NCBI GenBank assembly: GCA_002049455.2 | Contig: KV919027.1 | Coordinates: forward strand, 46,965-110,964 | DNA length: 64,000 nucleotides | Direction: 5' to 3' | DNA from: Porphyra umbilicalis | Taxonomy: Eukaryota > Rhodophyta > Bangiophyceae > Bangiales > Bangiaceae | Notes under the pieces: generated by a model | Database searches by the model: none | Told to the model about the DNA's origin: nothing | Seen by the model: the letters and a program-made list of their open reading frames with translations, nothing else | Part shown: in pieces, positions 12,558 to 23,850 of the stretch | Position numbering within the stretch: the first letter of the stretch is position 1 | Layout of the letters: every line of letters starts with the position of its first letter | Made by a program: the position numbers and the translations under genes

Positions 12558-15500
12558 TCGACGGGGCCCGAGAAAGGCGGTGTGGAAAAGCATGGCGGGG
12601 GGCTTCAGGAGGAGGAGTAAAGGCCGGACGAAGTGTGCGGAAAGCAACAAGGCTCAGTGAGGCAAGGGTACAGCCACAAACGGACGAGTACAGAAGCATC
12701 ACACCAGCATCTCTTTTTTGATCAAGGAACCACGTCTCTGCCGCTTGGTCGCTGGGACCCAACGGTATTGTTCACAGAGAAGTGGGAAGAAAGAATCTCG
12801 CTTTGGAACCTGCTTTGCTGCTCAGGATGACACATCAGACCTCTTCCGCAGAGAGTCCCGTGCCGGCAAACAAGCGGCCACAAAAATACAATCAGAATGG
12901 GAGATTCGCGACCCAGCCGGAAGGTCTGTTGGCGGACAGTAGAACCGGTCACGCAAAGAGCAATGCCAGCGAACCCCACCTCTAAGCCGCCTTTGGTACA
13001 AAGGCCGCCCTATTCAGCGTCCGCTTCTTTTGAGTGCCCGCTGCTGCTACCCGATCGGCGTGGCGGTCTGCACGACCACTCACACAGACACACACCAGCA
13101 GCCAACAGGCACACCAGTCGCGCCCAACCACCTAGCTCTGCCTCTTGGTTTGTGAGTGGTGTAGTGAATGCTGTGTAGGAGAGAAGCCGGCAGATTGAGC
13201 GGTACACACAATTATCCAGCCACCTTCTCTTCTGGCCACAGAGCCCAGATCCCACTCGGGCAGGCGCCGGGTCAATCTGCCCACCGGCGCCCACGGCGAA
13301 CCTCAGCAGAGCTTCACACGCACTTGCCGTCTCAAATGGTGCTGAGGCGTCGATGGAACCACCCTGCTGTATCTGGGGGTGGCCACGCCTTTGCCTGCCT
13401 TCGGGGGACTTCTATGCAGTTTTTTGAGCGTGCAACCCCAGGCCTCCCGCTCCCAGCACATGAGTGAGCGACATCGGCCAACGGATCTTGCCAGTCACTG
13501 AGACCTGCAGTAGCTGGCGTCCCGCGCCACACATTGTGTCTTGTGTGATCCTTGTTGAAATGGACGAACTCACGAATTGCTCACGGACCGATGTCTGACT
13601 CCCCCTGTGCTGTTGCCAGCAGGTGAGAAGCGAGCAGGCCTGTGGTCGAAGCCGCCCCAAGCGCGGCCGTGGTCCTCCACCCGGGAGGCGCGAGGAGATC
13701 CCCAATCAGTTAGCTAAATGCCCTACTGAGAGCCCACCTAGGTGGCTTGGTGCTCGGCAGCAGACCCATAAAGAATGCGAGAAGACGACACATGCCAGAC
13801 GGGATTCGGACGTGAGCTGTAGGCAGTACCCATACATCCAACCGGTTGCCTCGCGTCGACGCCGTCTGTCACAGACGTTGGCAACTTTTCCTGTGCCTCA
13901 CTCCAGCTGTGTGGCCGAGCGGTGGTCCATGGCGCCTCCATCTATTCTCTTTGGCGTTAAAGGAACATTTCGCGTTGATGCGAGCGATCTTCAACCCCAG
14001 CGGCCTTTCGGGCCACTCACTTGTTCAATGGCTGGCGTGCCCTCGGGAGTGCAGATGTTTTCAGCCCTGTCTGAAAATATTCCTCACCTACCAATAGGCT
14101 GGTCTGATTGCTGGTCATGCATCATGGCTGATGACGAGCGTTGACAGAAGTCAAACAGTTGTCCAAGCACATGTTTTCGGGTGTTGACATTTTTTTTCCT
14201 GATCGAAGTCGCGCTTTGTGCCTACAGTGCGCCACGCCTGATGTTCTTGTATCAATCCCGCCGTGCACAGGGCGGATGCTGCATCTGGAGGGCCTTTGGG
14301 TCACCGCCTCTTCAAGGCATGATGCAGAAGTCAACCTCCGGCGTCAACGAGAATCGTCCGGAGGCCCGCTGAGCTCTCACAGACACCGTATAAGGGCTGC
14401 TTCGCAACACACGCCAGGCTGGATGAGGACGTGCACCCCGTCGGTGTTGGGGCGCTCGCACAGGTCCCAGTCGCGTGCGATCTCCAAAACACAGTGTGTA
14501 CGAGTTCGAGCCACGAGAAAAAGCCCATGTCGTGCACTTGATGCTTCAACGTGGCTTTCCTGTCTATTGCAACTACTGCACGGCCTGCATGGTTCTGGAA
14601 GGTTGCGAAAGATTTGGACGGATGCGTCATCCAATCCTCAGTGACGGGCAAATACCTTTGTCAGAACACAGCAAAGCCTGGCTATCGCTATTGACAATGT
14701 ACAGTAGCCCAATTCTTATTCAAATACCGGAGCTGTCCGTGCAGAAATAGCATGAAGGGCGTGATTAGCCGCCAGGGCGTGCACGTGGCATCGTGTAGCC
14801 TAGTAAATGGCACATAGCCCCAAGTTCGTGTAGGATCTCATCTGAATCGGACCCCCATTGTATTCTAGATATTACCTCTGCAATCGATCGTGGGGGCTCC
14901 TTCCAACGCCTGAGAGGGGGTAGAACTGCAAACGATTTAGATCCAAGTTCTCTTGTTGACGCCATTGTGATGGGGCCACTTATCCTGCGTTCTGCTGCTT
15001 ACCGTCATTTTCTCATCCGATTTGATGCCTTTTGTAGCCTCCTTATTGCTCGGGGCGACCTCGCATTCAGGCGTGTGGCGATTGGGAGGGACCAAACGTC
15101 GGCGTCATGCTCGGCGCTGGCTGCCGGCACGCCGACTGCGGCGTGCCCACGAGCTGACGCGCCGCCGGCGCCGCCCCGCGGGCGGGCCAGTTGGCTGGTG
15201 TGGCGGCTGCGGCCGCGCGCGCCGTGACCGAGAGGCATGGGAACGTGTGTCCGTCGGCGGCGGATCCGACAGCCGATCAGGCGGGAAGAGCCGCCGCCGC
15301 CACCACCGCCACCGCTGTCGCCGGCTGCCAAGCCGAGATATGCAGCGGACTGTCGGGGGGCGCCGCCGCGCTGGTTGCGGCGGAGGGGGGACGTAGCTAC
15401 GGCACCCCTTTCTCCAGCACCCAATGGCCACCGGCCCACAGCGCCAGGACCAGTGATGCGCGGCGCCGTGGCAGCGGTGCTCGGTGCGGCAGCAAGGCGT

Positions 15501-15620
15501 GCCACGCCGCGGCACACCCCCCACCACCAAAGGCCGCCACGCGGTTTCCGCCGCCACAATCCGGGCCACCGGCCGCCGCGCCGCGCGCAGCGCCGCGCCG
15601 CAGAGGGGAGATAACCTGCC
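12558..15620. other. Region without a recognised gene
   Basis: About 3 kb with only unconvincing frames (for example 13,623-14,144 plus and 14,141-14,644 plus), none with a domain, signal peptide or consistent codon pattern. Probably intergenic or deeply decayed transposon sequence. Confidence 0.45.
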
Positions 15621-15627
15621 GTCGGTG

Positions 15628-16434
15628 ATGGAGCTGGACGGCGCAGTGTCTCCACCACCACCCTCGCAGATGCTCCCAGCGGGTGGCTGCATGGTCCTCG
15701 CGCCCGGGGCGGGTGTCGCGTCCATACCCGCCTTCGCCAATGCCGGGGGCCTTGACACAACGGGCGCCTCCGTGCCGGTGGTCGCGGGTGCTCAGGAGGC
15801 AGCGGCGGCGTGTTGCGCGTCTGCGAATAGGCGACGATACACTCCGTCTTCGTCGGCGGCAGTGGCGGCGGCCCGGTCGACCGGGACAGTTTCCACCTTC
15901 ACCGCCCCCACCGCTGCCACCAAGCGCAGATTGAACATGCCTGGCGCGCCTCTGGGGGTGGTAAACCAGCTGGCGGAAGCCGGGAATGGTGACCGATGTG
16001 TGGCTGCGGGCGATGGCGGGGACGCTGCGGCTGTGCAGCAGTCTGTGCCTCTACAGGCGGCGCCAGTGGCCGCGGCGCAGCGAGCGGTCCCGCGTCAGAC
16101 GGCCACCTCTGCTGGTAGCACCACGACATCGGTGGGGGAGGGTGCGCGGTTGGCGGTATGGTACGCTTCTGTCCTTGCCGCTCGCTCACAGACCCTAAAG
16201 CCGCGCGGGAACGCGGCACAGCGGCGGCGGTTTCGTGGAGCGGTGGAGGTCGCCGGCAGGGCAAAGGCCGCCGCGACAGCCACCGCCGCCATGCAAAGGT
16301 CATTCGCGGCGCAGGCGGTGGTGGCGGCAGCAGCAGCGGGCACAACGGCATCGCTGCAGCAGCGGTTGTCACTCAAAGCTCGTATGTTCAGAAATTCACT
16401 GCTGCCGGATACATGTCAGTGCCAAACAGCATGA
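15628..16434 (+). CDS. Hypothetical Ala-rich ORF, weakly supported
   Basis: An ATG at 15,628 opens a frame of 268 codons to 16,434 (MELDGAVSPPPPSQ at the N-terminus, ending NSLLPDTCQCQTA). It is rich in Ala, Ser and Thr, has no recognisable domain, and carries short basic patches (TKRRLN, AQRRRFRGAV). The region is GC-rich and open in several frames on both strands, so the ORF may be a compositional artefact. I list it because the frame outlasts its GC-rich core into average-GC sequence and begins at a true ATG. No function can be assigned. Confidence 0.2.
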   Translation: MELDGAVSPPPPSQMLPAGGCMVLAPGAGVASIPAFANAGGLDTTGASVPVVAGAQEAAAACCASANRRRYTPSSSAAVAAARSTGTVSTFTAPTAATKRRLNMPGAPLGVVNQLAEAGNGDRCVAAGDGGDAAAVQQSVPLQAAPVAAAQRAVPRQTATSAGSTTTSVGEGARLAVWYASVLAARSQTLKPRGNAAQRRRFRGAVEVAGRAKAAATATAAMQRSFAAQAVVAAAAAGTTASLQQRLSLKARMFRNSLLPDTCQCQTA

Positions 16435-18590
16435 TGGAGTCGGATTTTGCCCATTCTGACTTGGTAGATGTGAGCAGGATCGTCACCTTGCCCAGAAGGG
16501 AAAAAATGTCAAGCGCCGCACGACTTTGGTTTTTGGCACACTACTCACCCAAGAGTTGTTGCTCTTCTCCATCAGGCACGCCCAGGCATCATGTGCGTGG
16601 CAGCAGGAGGTCCAACAAAAAAAAAAAACACCACGTGACAGTCGACCGAAGAGTTCAAGTAGGATAGAGGACAGTCCCTCGTCACGTCGGTGTTCTCAGC
16701 ATGGTACAACAAGGGCTCCTTCGTGCTCAGATGACATCCTTCTTAGTGCCCTTCTCGCGTGCCCGGCGACCGATGAGAGCTTTGAACGAATTTGGTCCGA
16801 ATGAACCTTGTAGATTATTCTTATTGGATCCAGCGGTTTTCTATTCAATGACTAGGTGATGTGCTGCCTGAGTACAGCACGACACAGCCGCAGCACCTTG
16901 CATGAAACAACGATTGAAAGACCTGAGAACGCTTTAAGTCTGACCGACACGGCTCCCAAGAAAGCGACCGTGCATGAGATTTCAATTAAAATACACGGAT
17001 TAAAAGCTCTGATATGAGCAGTGTCTGATTATCTGGTGATGGCCGCTTTTTGATCCGCTAGTCACAACCTCTGGTGCACGGTCTCCTCCATGGGCCCTGA
17101 CTATCCGAGGCCAGAGTCACTGTCCGCACGCCGCCACTGTCTCACAGCCCCCCCCTTCCGACCCAGTATTCGAACAAGGGAGAGTTCATGCGTTGGCACT
17201 ATGGGAGAGCGAGCTAGGCGGCGTAAGCGCGTGAGAAGAAAAGGCATGAGGTCACCATCATTGTGCCCACCGTTGCGTCGGTAGTCAGCCATGTGGCTGT
17301 GCGTGGGCACCTGCTGTAGGCAGCTCCGATGGTCCGGACCGCAGCTGGGCGCTTGAAAAAGAGAGTAGAACATCTAGGAGCTGATTGCTTGAGTGTTCTG
17401 GATTGTACGTCAAGGCGATGCTAGCAATTTCCAATCCAATAGAGCACGGGCCTTTCAATGGCACTGCCCCATCTTGTGGATAGCATCTGTGCGCTTCTGT
17501 GCCTGCTGATATCGATTCCCACTGGTTTGTGTTGGAAGAAACACTGCTGCTGGTCGTCCCTACTGTACTCGTTCCTTCTGACAAGCTGTAAACAAAATGG
17601 GAGTTCTTTGTTCGCGCGTTGCTCGTAGTCTAACAGGGACGCCTTGGCAGATGACACGTCGGCCGCGGCGTGGTGCGCAGCCAAGCAGAAACGCACACAA
17701 GACGAAAAGTTCTGTAGCGGCAACTGGCTGCCAGTAGGGAGTGCAGAAGAGACGGCCCCAGTAGCAGGGAAGCGGGACGCGGTGCGGGATCGAGACAGCA
17801 CTGTTGGAGCGGTGGTAATCGGCCACGTCATGTCCCTGATGACGTCAACACGTCGGCAGGCTATTGTGGGTCACATTGACGACCCGCCCACAACGCAAAC
17901 TTGCGCCCCCGCCCCAATCCCACCCAACGCCCCCCCCAAACCAACCCAACCCCCGCCCGAACCCCCCCCAAGCCCCTCCCCAACCCCCCACCCAGCCCCC
18001 GCCGTAGCACCCCTCGCCCAGAGAGCCCCCAGGATCTCTTGTAGCCCCACCCACAATCTCTTGTAGCCCACGTGTCATCGTGGGTCGTTTTTTTTTTGAT
18101 GCGACCCCCCCACATTGTTGGCAATGATCTCAGTGCCAACGTGGTCACCGGTCCACAAATGCCGTATCATGATTGGCCCGAGCGTCCTGCACGTTTGCTG
18201 ACGGCACTTTTTCGCCCGACGCGTCAAGGAATCGCGAAGTGCCCATTTTTTTGAAATCTGCCACTTCTTGAACTAAAAAGAACCGAAGTTGCGCATATTT
18301 TGGGTACTTAACCCTATCGGAATAGAATGCTCCCGCCAAAGGTCTAGGAACTCACTGCGACAGCATGGTGGCTCACTACCTGGCCTGGGGCATCTGTCAG
18401 GGGGGTCACGGGTCCAAGGAAGTAAGTAACAGATACAGTGAGTAAGTATGGAACCTTTTTGGGAGAAACAGTGCCCTGGACTTCAAATTACACTACCTGA
18501 TCCACACACGAACTTACCTCCCACCACTTCGTTGTGGAGGCAGACCGAGGCGTCGCCGTACAGGACCCTGCCCACAACAGGCTTGACGTC
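16435..18590. other. Region without a recognised gene, with a C-rich tract
   Basis: Mostly moderate-GC sequence with no domain-bearing frame. Between about 17,884 and 18,012 the plus strand is almost purely C with A/T interruptions (runs such as cccccccc between aa or aacc), so the minus strand is G-rich. Just after it, 'atctcttgtagccc' occurs twice (near 18,033 and 18,054). This could form G-quadruplex or i-motif structures, but function is unknown. Confidence 0.4.
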
Positions 18591-18599
18591 CCATGATGG

Positions 18600-20410
18600 G
18601 GGCGTCGGTGAGGATGTGTGAGGCGACCGCCCCCCTGCAATTTGCCGCCACGAGCGGGAGTGGAGAGCCGCTGGTGCCGTTTCCGGCTTCTTGGAGCTGC
18701 CTCCCCCCTCCGCCACCCCACCAACGACTCGGCGGCATTGCCGCCGGTGGCGGCGACGGGCGTGGGCGCGTGCCTCGGGGTTGTCGGGGTGCTCCTTCCT
18801 CTTTCTTAACATCTTTCCAGGCTGGGGGGGTGGGCGGCGCGACGAGAAAAGACGCCGTCAGGGTGGGGGACCTGCGTTTTTGGTGTCTCTGTGGGGGGGT
18901 CGTGGGCTACGGGCGGCGGCACTGCTCCTCCCCGCCTGCGGCCCCCCCGCGACATATGGCGGGGGCGGCGACGGGGATGTGCCGCGTCGCCACTCCCCCG
19001 CACGTTTCTGCCACCAGTGGTAGAGGGAAGCCGCCGGTACGGATTTTAGCTTTTTAGAGCTACCTCCCCCCTCCGGCACCCACTGACAACCCCGCGTCGT
19101 TGCCGCATGTGGCGGTGACGGTCGCGGGCAGGTAGCTCAGGGTCGCGGCCGTGCTGCTGCTTTCTTCTTTGGCCTCTTTTCAGGTGGCGGTAAGGGCGAC
19201 GCAACGGGGCATGGCGCAGACGCGGTGGGGGACATGTGCTTTTGATGCCTCTGTGAGGGGTTCGGCGGCAACGGGCGGCGCCGCCGCTCCTCCCCGCATG
19301 AGCCTTCCCCGCAACATGAGGCGGGGGCGGCGGCAGGAATGGGCCGCGCGGCCACCCACCCGTACTTTGATGCCACCAGCGCGGGGAGGCAGCCGCCGGT
19401 ACGGTTTTTGGCCTTTTGGTGGCACCTCCCCCTCTCGCCACCCACCAACGACTCGGCAGCGTTGCCTCCGGTGGCGGCGACGGGCGCGGGCGCGTGCCTC
19501 GGGGTCATCGGTGTGCTCCTGCCTCTTTTTATGGCCTGATTTTGGCTGGCGGGGTGCACGACGCGATGGGGCATGGCGCAGTCGGGGTGGGGGACCTGCG
19601 TTCTTGGTGTCTCTGAGGGGGGGTCGGCGGTGACGCGCGGCGGCGCCGCTCCTCGCCGCCGGCGGCGCCCCCGCAACATGGGTTGGGGGTGGCAGCGGGC
19701 ATGTGCCGCGCGGACACCCCCCCGCACTTCGAAGCCACGAGCTCGGGGGGGGATCCGCCGGTACGGCTTTTGGCTATTTGTAGCAGCCTCCCGCGTCCGC
19801 CATTCACCGACGCCTCGGCGCCATTGCAGCCGGCGGCGGTGACGTGCGCAAGCGCGTGGCTCAGGGTCGCGGAGATGCTCCTGCCTCTTTCTTGGCCGCT
19901 TTTTGGGCTTGAAAGGTGCGTGGATTGTTGTGACACGGTCCCGTCGGGATGGGGGACTTGCGTTTTTGGTGCCTTTGCGTGGGGGTCGGCGGTGACGGGC
20001 GGCGCCGCCGCTCCTCCCCGCCTGCGACGCCCCCGCGACGTGAGGCGGGGTCCGCGGCGGGGATGTGCCGCGCAGCCACCCCCCCGCACTTTGACGCTAC
20101 CAGCGCGGGGGGGAAGCTGTCATTACGGCTTTTTGCTTTTTGGAGCTACCTCCCCCCTCCGCCACCCACCGACGATCCCGCCACCTGGCCGCAGGAGGCC
20201 GTGACGGTCGCGGGCGGCTGGCGCGGGGTCTTGGTGGTGCTCCTGCATTTTTTTTTGGCCTCTTTTTGGCTGTAGGGTGGGGGTCACGCGACGGGAGATG
20301 GCGTTGCCGGGGTCGGGGACCACTTTTTTTGGTGCCTCTGTGGGGGGGTCGGCGGCGACGGGCGGTGCCACAGCTCCTACCGCCACCGCCACGGCGGCGG
20401 CCACCCGCTC
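18600..20410. repeat. Tandem satellite, five diverged units of about 360 bp
   Basis: A marker block (ggcggcgacgggcgtgggcg and its variants) recurs at about 18,729, 19,092, 19,451, 19,810 and 20,171, spacings of 363, 359, 359 and 361. A second block (variants of gacgggcggcgccgccgctc) recurs at about 18,905, 19,273, 19,631, 19,990 and 20,351 with the same period. Each unit contains a tttttgg-type T tract, a ggtgtctctg block and a cctcccc block. Units are clearly diverged from one another, so the array is old or its units were never homogenised. The many open frames here on both strands are by-products of the repeat. Confidence 0.85.
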
Positions 20411-20911
20411 CCCCCCCTCGGTCAGGGCCCCCCGTTTTCCTCCAGGCGCAACTTTCAGTACCCACTTCACCTCCCCCGCATCTGCAGTGGCGTCTGCCGC
20501 CGCGGGCACGTACAGTCTGCCGGTCGGAATCGTCGCTGTCGCCATCGTGAATTGTGTGACGGTCCGTCACATGGCCCCCACACTCCGGGATCCAGATTCC
20601 CCGGAAATATGCCCCACTAACGCATATTTCAAATTGTTCCGTTGGCGACCCACTTGTGATCATCTCGTGGCTCACCAACCACAACCGCAATCCCAATACT
20701 TCCCTGGGATTCGTAACCCCCTCGAGCGGGCCCCTACTTAAGGGCCTAATTTTGTGTAAACCCAGCTTGGATTATCGACTTATGTTACTTTGTGCCCCTG
20801 ACTCCGGGGCGCCGCGAGGGTGTCACGTAGCACCCTTCCCCCCCGCCTCTACTCAAGGCGGTATTCGAAGCTTCGGCCGTCCTCCGGGTCATGGGCCCAG
20901 TGGGCCCTGAG

Positions 20912-21036
20912 GAGAGGGCTTTCCGTGGGTCCTTTGAGGGTGTCTGAGGAGGGTTTTCCGAGGGTCCTTTGAGGGAGTCTGGGGAGGGTTTTCCGAGGGT
21001 CCTTTGAGGGTGTCTGAGGAGGGTTTTCCGAGGGCC
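20912..21036. repeat. 35-bp minisatellite, about 3.5 units
   Basis: The unit gggtcctttgagggtgtctg followed by aggagggttttccga starts at 20,927, 20,962 and 20,997, with partial units on either side. The units are nearly identical, so the array is young. It is G-rich on the plus strand. Confidence 0.85.
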
Positions 21037-21737
21037 CGAGGGGAACGGATGGGATAAGAGGGTGAGGCGTGAGTGTCGCCTCGAGGCCTTCGACGCGGGC
21101 AAGTAAACTTCCGGTCACACAACTCGTGTTAGTCGCTCGGGGCGCCTTCCCCCGGTCGACGCCGTGCGTGTGTGCTCTTCGGGGTTTCCTTCCGGGGCGG
21201 GTATTCCCCGACAGGACTACCCGGCGACACGGTTTGGCTCGCCCTCCCCCCAACTGGGTGGGGTGGGCTGAGCGTGTTGTCACAAATTGGTCGCGATTGT
21301 GCCAGCAACGTCGCCGAGGACGAGCCCTCTTGCGGCCTCGTTGCACTTTGTGCGGATACCCAGTGGCGTCGGCGACGCCAGTCGTGCCCTCTCCCCCGGC
21401 CCGCCCGCACGGACGGCTAAGGCCCTTGGCGGGGGATGTACTCGGTGGTCGCGAGGCGCCGCGGCGCGTCCCCATCCGCGCTGAGCGGCTTCGGACGGGG
21501 CCGCGGTCCTCGCCGCCATCGCTTTCATGCTCCCTGCCCATTGTGGCGGCAAAAACGGCCACGGCAAGACGCAGCAGCGTCGGCGGCAACCATGCAGGCT
21601 TGCGGGGGGGGATGTAGTGGCGGGCATACATCTACGAGACGGGGGTGGCGGTGGGGTCAACGGGAAGCCGCCATACAGTTGAGATAGTTTCACAGGCACG
21701 ACGATGGGGTGTGGCAAAAAAGATGTTTACACATGCT

Positions 21738-22895
21738 CTACGGCTCTCTGTCAACCCACTCTATCACACATGTCATATTTTTGACAACCATTTGTCCCTG
21801 GTAGAGGTACATAAAAAGTCGGTCGTTCTGCACGTGATGCGCCTTTCCAACCTCATCCTCATCCATCGCCGTCTCCATGCCGTGGTGGATTAGGTCCTGC
21901 CGCAAGAGCAACACCGATCCCGTCCTCAGAGTGAGGACGTCAGGTCGTCCAACGTCGCCGCGCGGCACCTTTCAGTGTTCTCGTTGGCGAAAGACGCGGT
22001 GGCTCCCCGAATAGACTGTCACGCCGGTGTTTTCCTGCAACGCAATAATCAGGGACGCCGAGGGGAGGTCCTTGTGATGGAGCCACGGCTTCCAAGCGTC
22101 AGTGTGCGCCGGCTGAAACCCACAATATCCAGTAGTGCGCAGGTGCGCTCGCCGACCGCCCGCCACGCTCCGACCTCGTCGAGCAACTCGGTCCTCGGAA
22201 TACGCGTCGGCTTTTAGACCTTCATGAGGCGAGCGTCCTCCATACGACGGCTGCCGATGTGCGTGTCGCACAGGTTGCGGGGGCAGCCGTTGAATAAAAG
22301 ACGCATCTCGAGGTTTTTTTGTCGTTGTAGCATTTCCAGCAGAGGAACGACCGCGGGGAGGGGAAGCACGCCCTCCATCACCAGGTAGCCGTCGGAAGCC
22401 GCTCCAATCAGGCTGCGCAGATCGCCTACGCCTGGCACAGCTGCCCAGCTGGGCATAGACGCCACGTCCCAGCAACGACACGGTCGACGCCGATTGACCT
22501 CCAACGCCGACTCACCTGTCGCTCCAATCTTGTCGTCGGAGGACGCATGGGCAGCGCCCCGTGGGTTGGTGCCGCCAGATTACCCTGCACGGAGATCCTC
22601 TTCCGCGGCTACCGTGGCCGGGGCGACGCCGGAAGCGACGACCTCGTCTTCGTCGGTCTCCTCAAAAAGGGCCAGTGCAAGCACCCTCTCGGCGAGGAGG
22701 CCGTCACGTGCGGTGAGCGCGGGGGCAGGCAGGGTGCCGGGCAGGAGCGTTGGGAGCGGGGGTGGGGGCACGTCATTGAGCAGCTCGTGCCCAGGTGCGG
22801 GGTTGCCGCGCGAGGGAATCTCATGTTGTGGCGAATCGGCAGCAAGCGACGCGTGCTCCTCCCGGCGCCGCTTCCCAGATCGGCGGCTTCTCACC
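21738..22895 (-). pseudogene. Broken 2OG-Fe(II) oxygenase-like gene
   Basis: Minus-strand gene remnant starting at an ATG at 22,895 with a basic, nuclear-signal-like N-terminus (MVRSRRSGKRRREEH). After a low-complexity stretch and a TAA at 22,580 it continues in the same frame to a helical segment (DGYLVMEGVLPLPAVVPLLE). A stop follows (TAA near 22,216), and then a one-base frame shift near 22,118. Past the shift comes a double-stranded-beta-helix-like part with AHTDAWKPWLHHKD (a candidate His-x-Asp iron pair), VYSGSHRVF, a stop (TGA near 21,970), then GSVLLLRQDLIHHG (candidate distal His) and NDRLFMYL (candidate 2OG-binding Arg), ending at 21,738. Order and spacing fit phytanoyl-CoA-hydroxylase-like dioxygenases. 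Possible short introns could explain one stop but not all the lesions. Substrate unknown. It could also be a transposon-borne oxygenase. Confidence 0.5.
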
Positions 22896-23317
22896 ATGGT
22901 CAATAGGGTAGGGGGGGGAGAGGGAAGGTGAAGTGGAAAAGGTATCGACACGACTCCGAATGTCAACATCAGAAAGGAGAGGGCGACAGTCGGACATCCA
23001 GAAAGGAAAGCACGAATTTTGCGGTTCACCCAATATATCTCGCACCGGCCGTGTTTCCCACCAATCAGCAGCCGCGTTCTGCGGCCATGAGGTAAACGAG
23101 GAAGATTGCTACTCAGCCGTCGGACAGGTGGCGTCAGGGCCACGGCTTACATTGACCTCCTCTGAGCCGTCAGCTCTATGCGATTGACGGCCACGAGAGG
23201 CTGCCGTTCTCTCTCACTGTGGTCCACAGCACCGCCGAGAGTACCGCCGCCGCTGGCCCACTTTCGTGCTTGCCCCGCTCTGTCTGTTGCTGATCCTACC
23301 TTTTGCGGCTGTACTTT

Positions 23318-23650
23318 GTTCTCGGTTGGCTGTTCACGCCTTGGTGCGCGCCACCACCGCGGCGGTTGGCTGTTCCTGTCTCGGTGCGCGCCACCACCGC
23401 GGCGGTTGGCTGTTCCCGTCTTGGTGCTCGCCACCACGGTTGCGGCTGGCTGTTTCCGTCTCGGTGCGCGCCACTACGGTCGCGGTTGGCGGTTCCCGTC
23501 TTGGTGCGCGCCGCCACGGTCGCGGTTGGCTGTTCCCGTCTCGGTGCGTGCCACCGCTGCCGTGGTTGGCTGTTCCCGCTTCTGTGCGCGCCGCCTCGGC
23601 CACGGTCGGCACGTCCCGCTTTGGTGCGCGCCGCCGCGTCTGTCGCCTGC
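23318..23650. repeat. 40-bp minisatellite, about eight units, open in all plus frames
   Basis: The core 'ggtgcgcgccaccac', then a gcgg-type block, then ggttggctgttcccgtc recurs every 40 bases: 23,341, 23,381, 23,421, 23,461, 23,501, 23,541, 23,581 and 23,621. Because 40 is not a multiple of three and the unit lacks stops, all three plus frames and parts of the minus strand stay open and encode the same 40-residue cycle in shifted phase. That explains the overlapping ORFs from about 23,180 to 23,845, which I do not call as genes. Confidence 0.88.
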
Positions 23651-23850
23651 TTGTTTGGTCGCCCCGAGGTGCGTTCTTGCTTTCTACACCAACAGTTCCG
23701 GGTGAGATGCCGGGATTGCATCAATGGTGAGTTTGAGGCCTGCCAGGGACACAGCGTCGAGGCAAGGGCCTCGCTGGTCACATGCCCTTTCGAAACGATA
23801 GCTCCTCGGCAATGTACTGACTCTTTTGATACACTTGTCGTGTGATTTTC

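Noticed and set aside
18415-18435. 'caaggaagtaagtaaca' shared with the reverse complement near 37,095
   Set aside because: Seventeen bases without any flanking similarity; close to what chance allows in 64 kb.
20849-21631. 260-codon minus-strand frame containing the 35-bp repeat
   Set aside because: The repeat changes frame each unit and the rest shows no domain; open frame explained by GC content.
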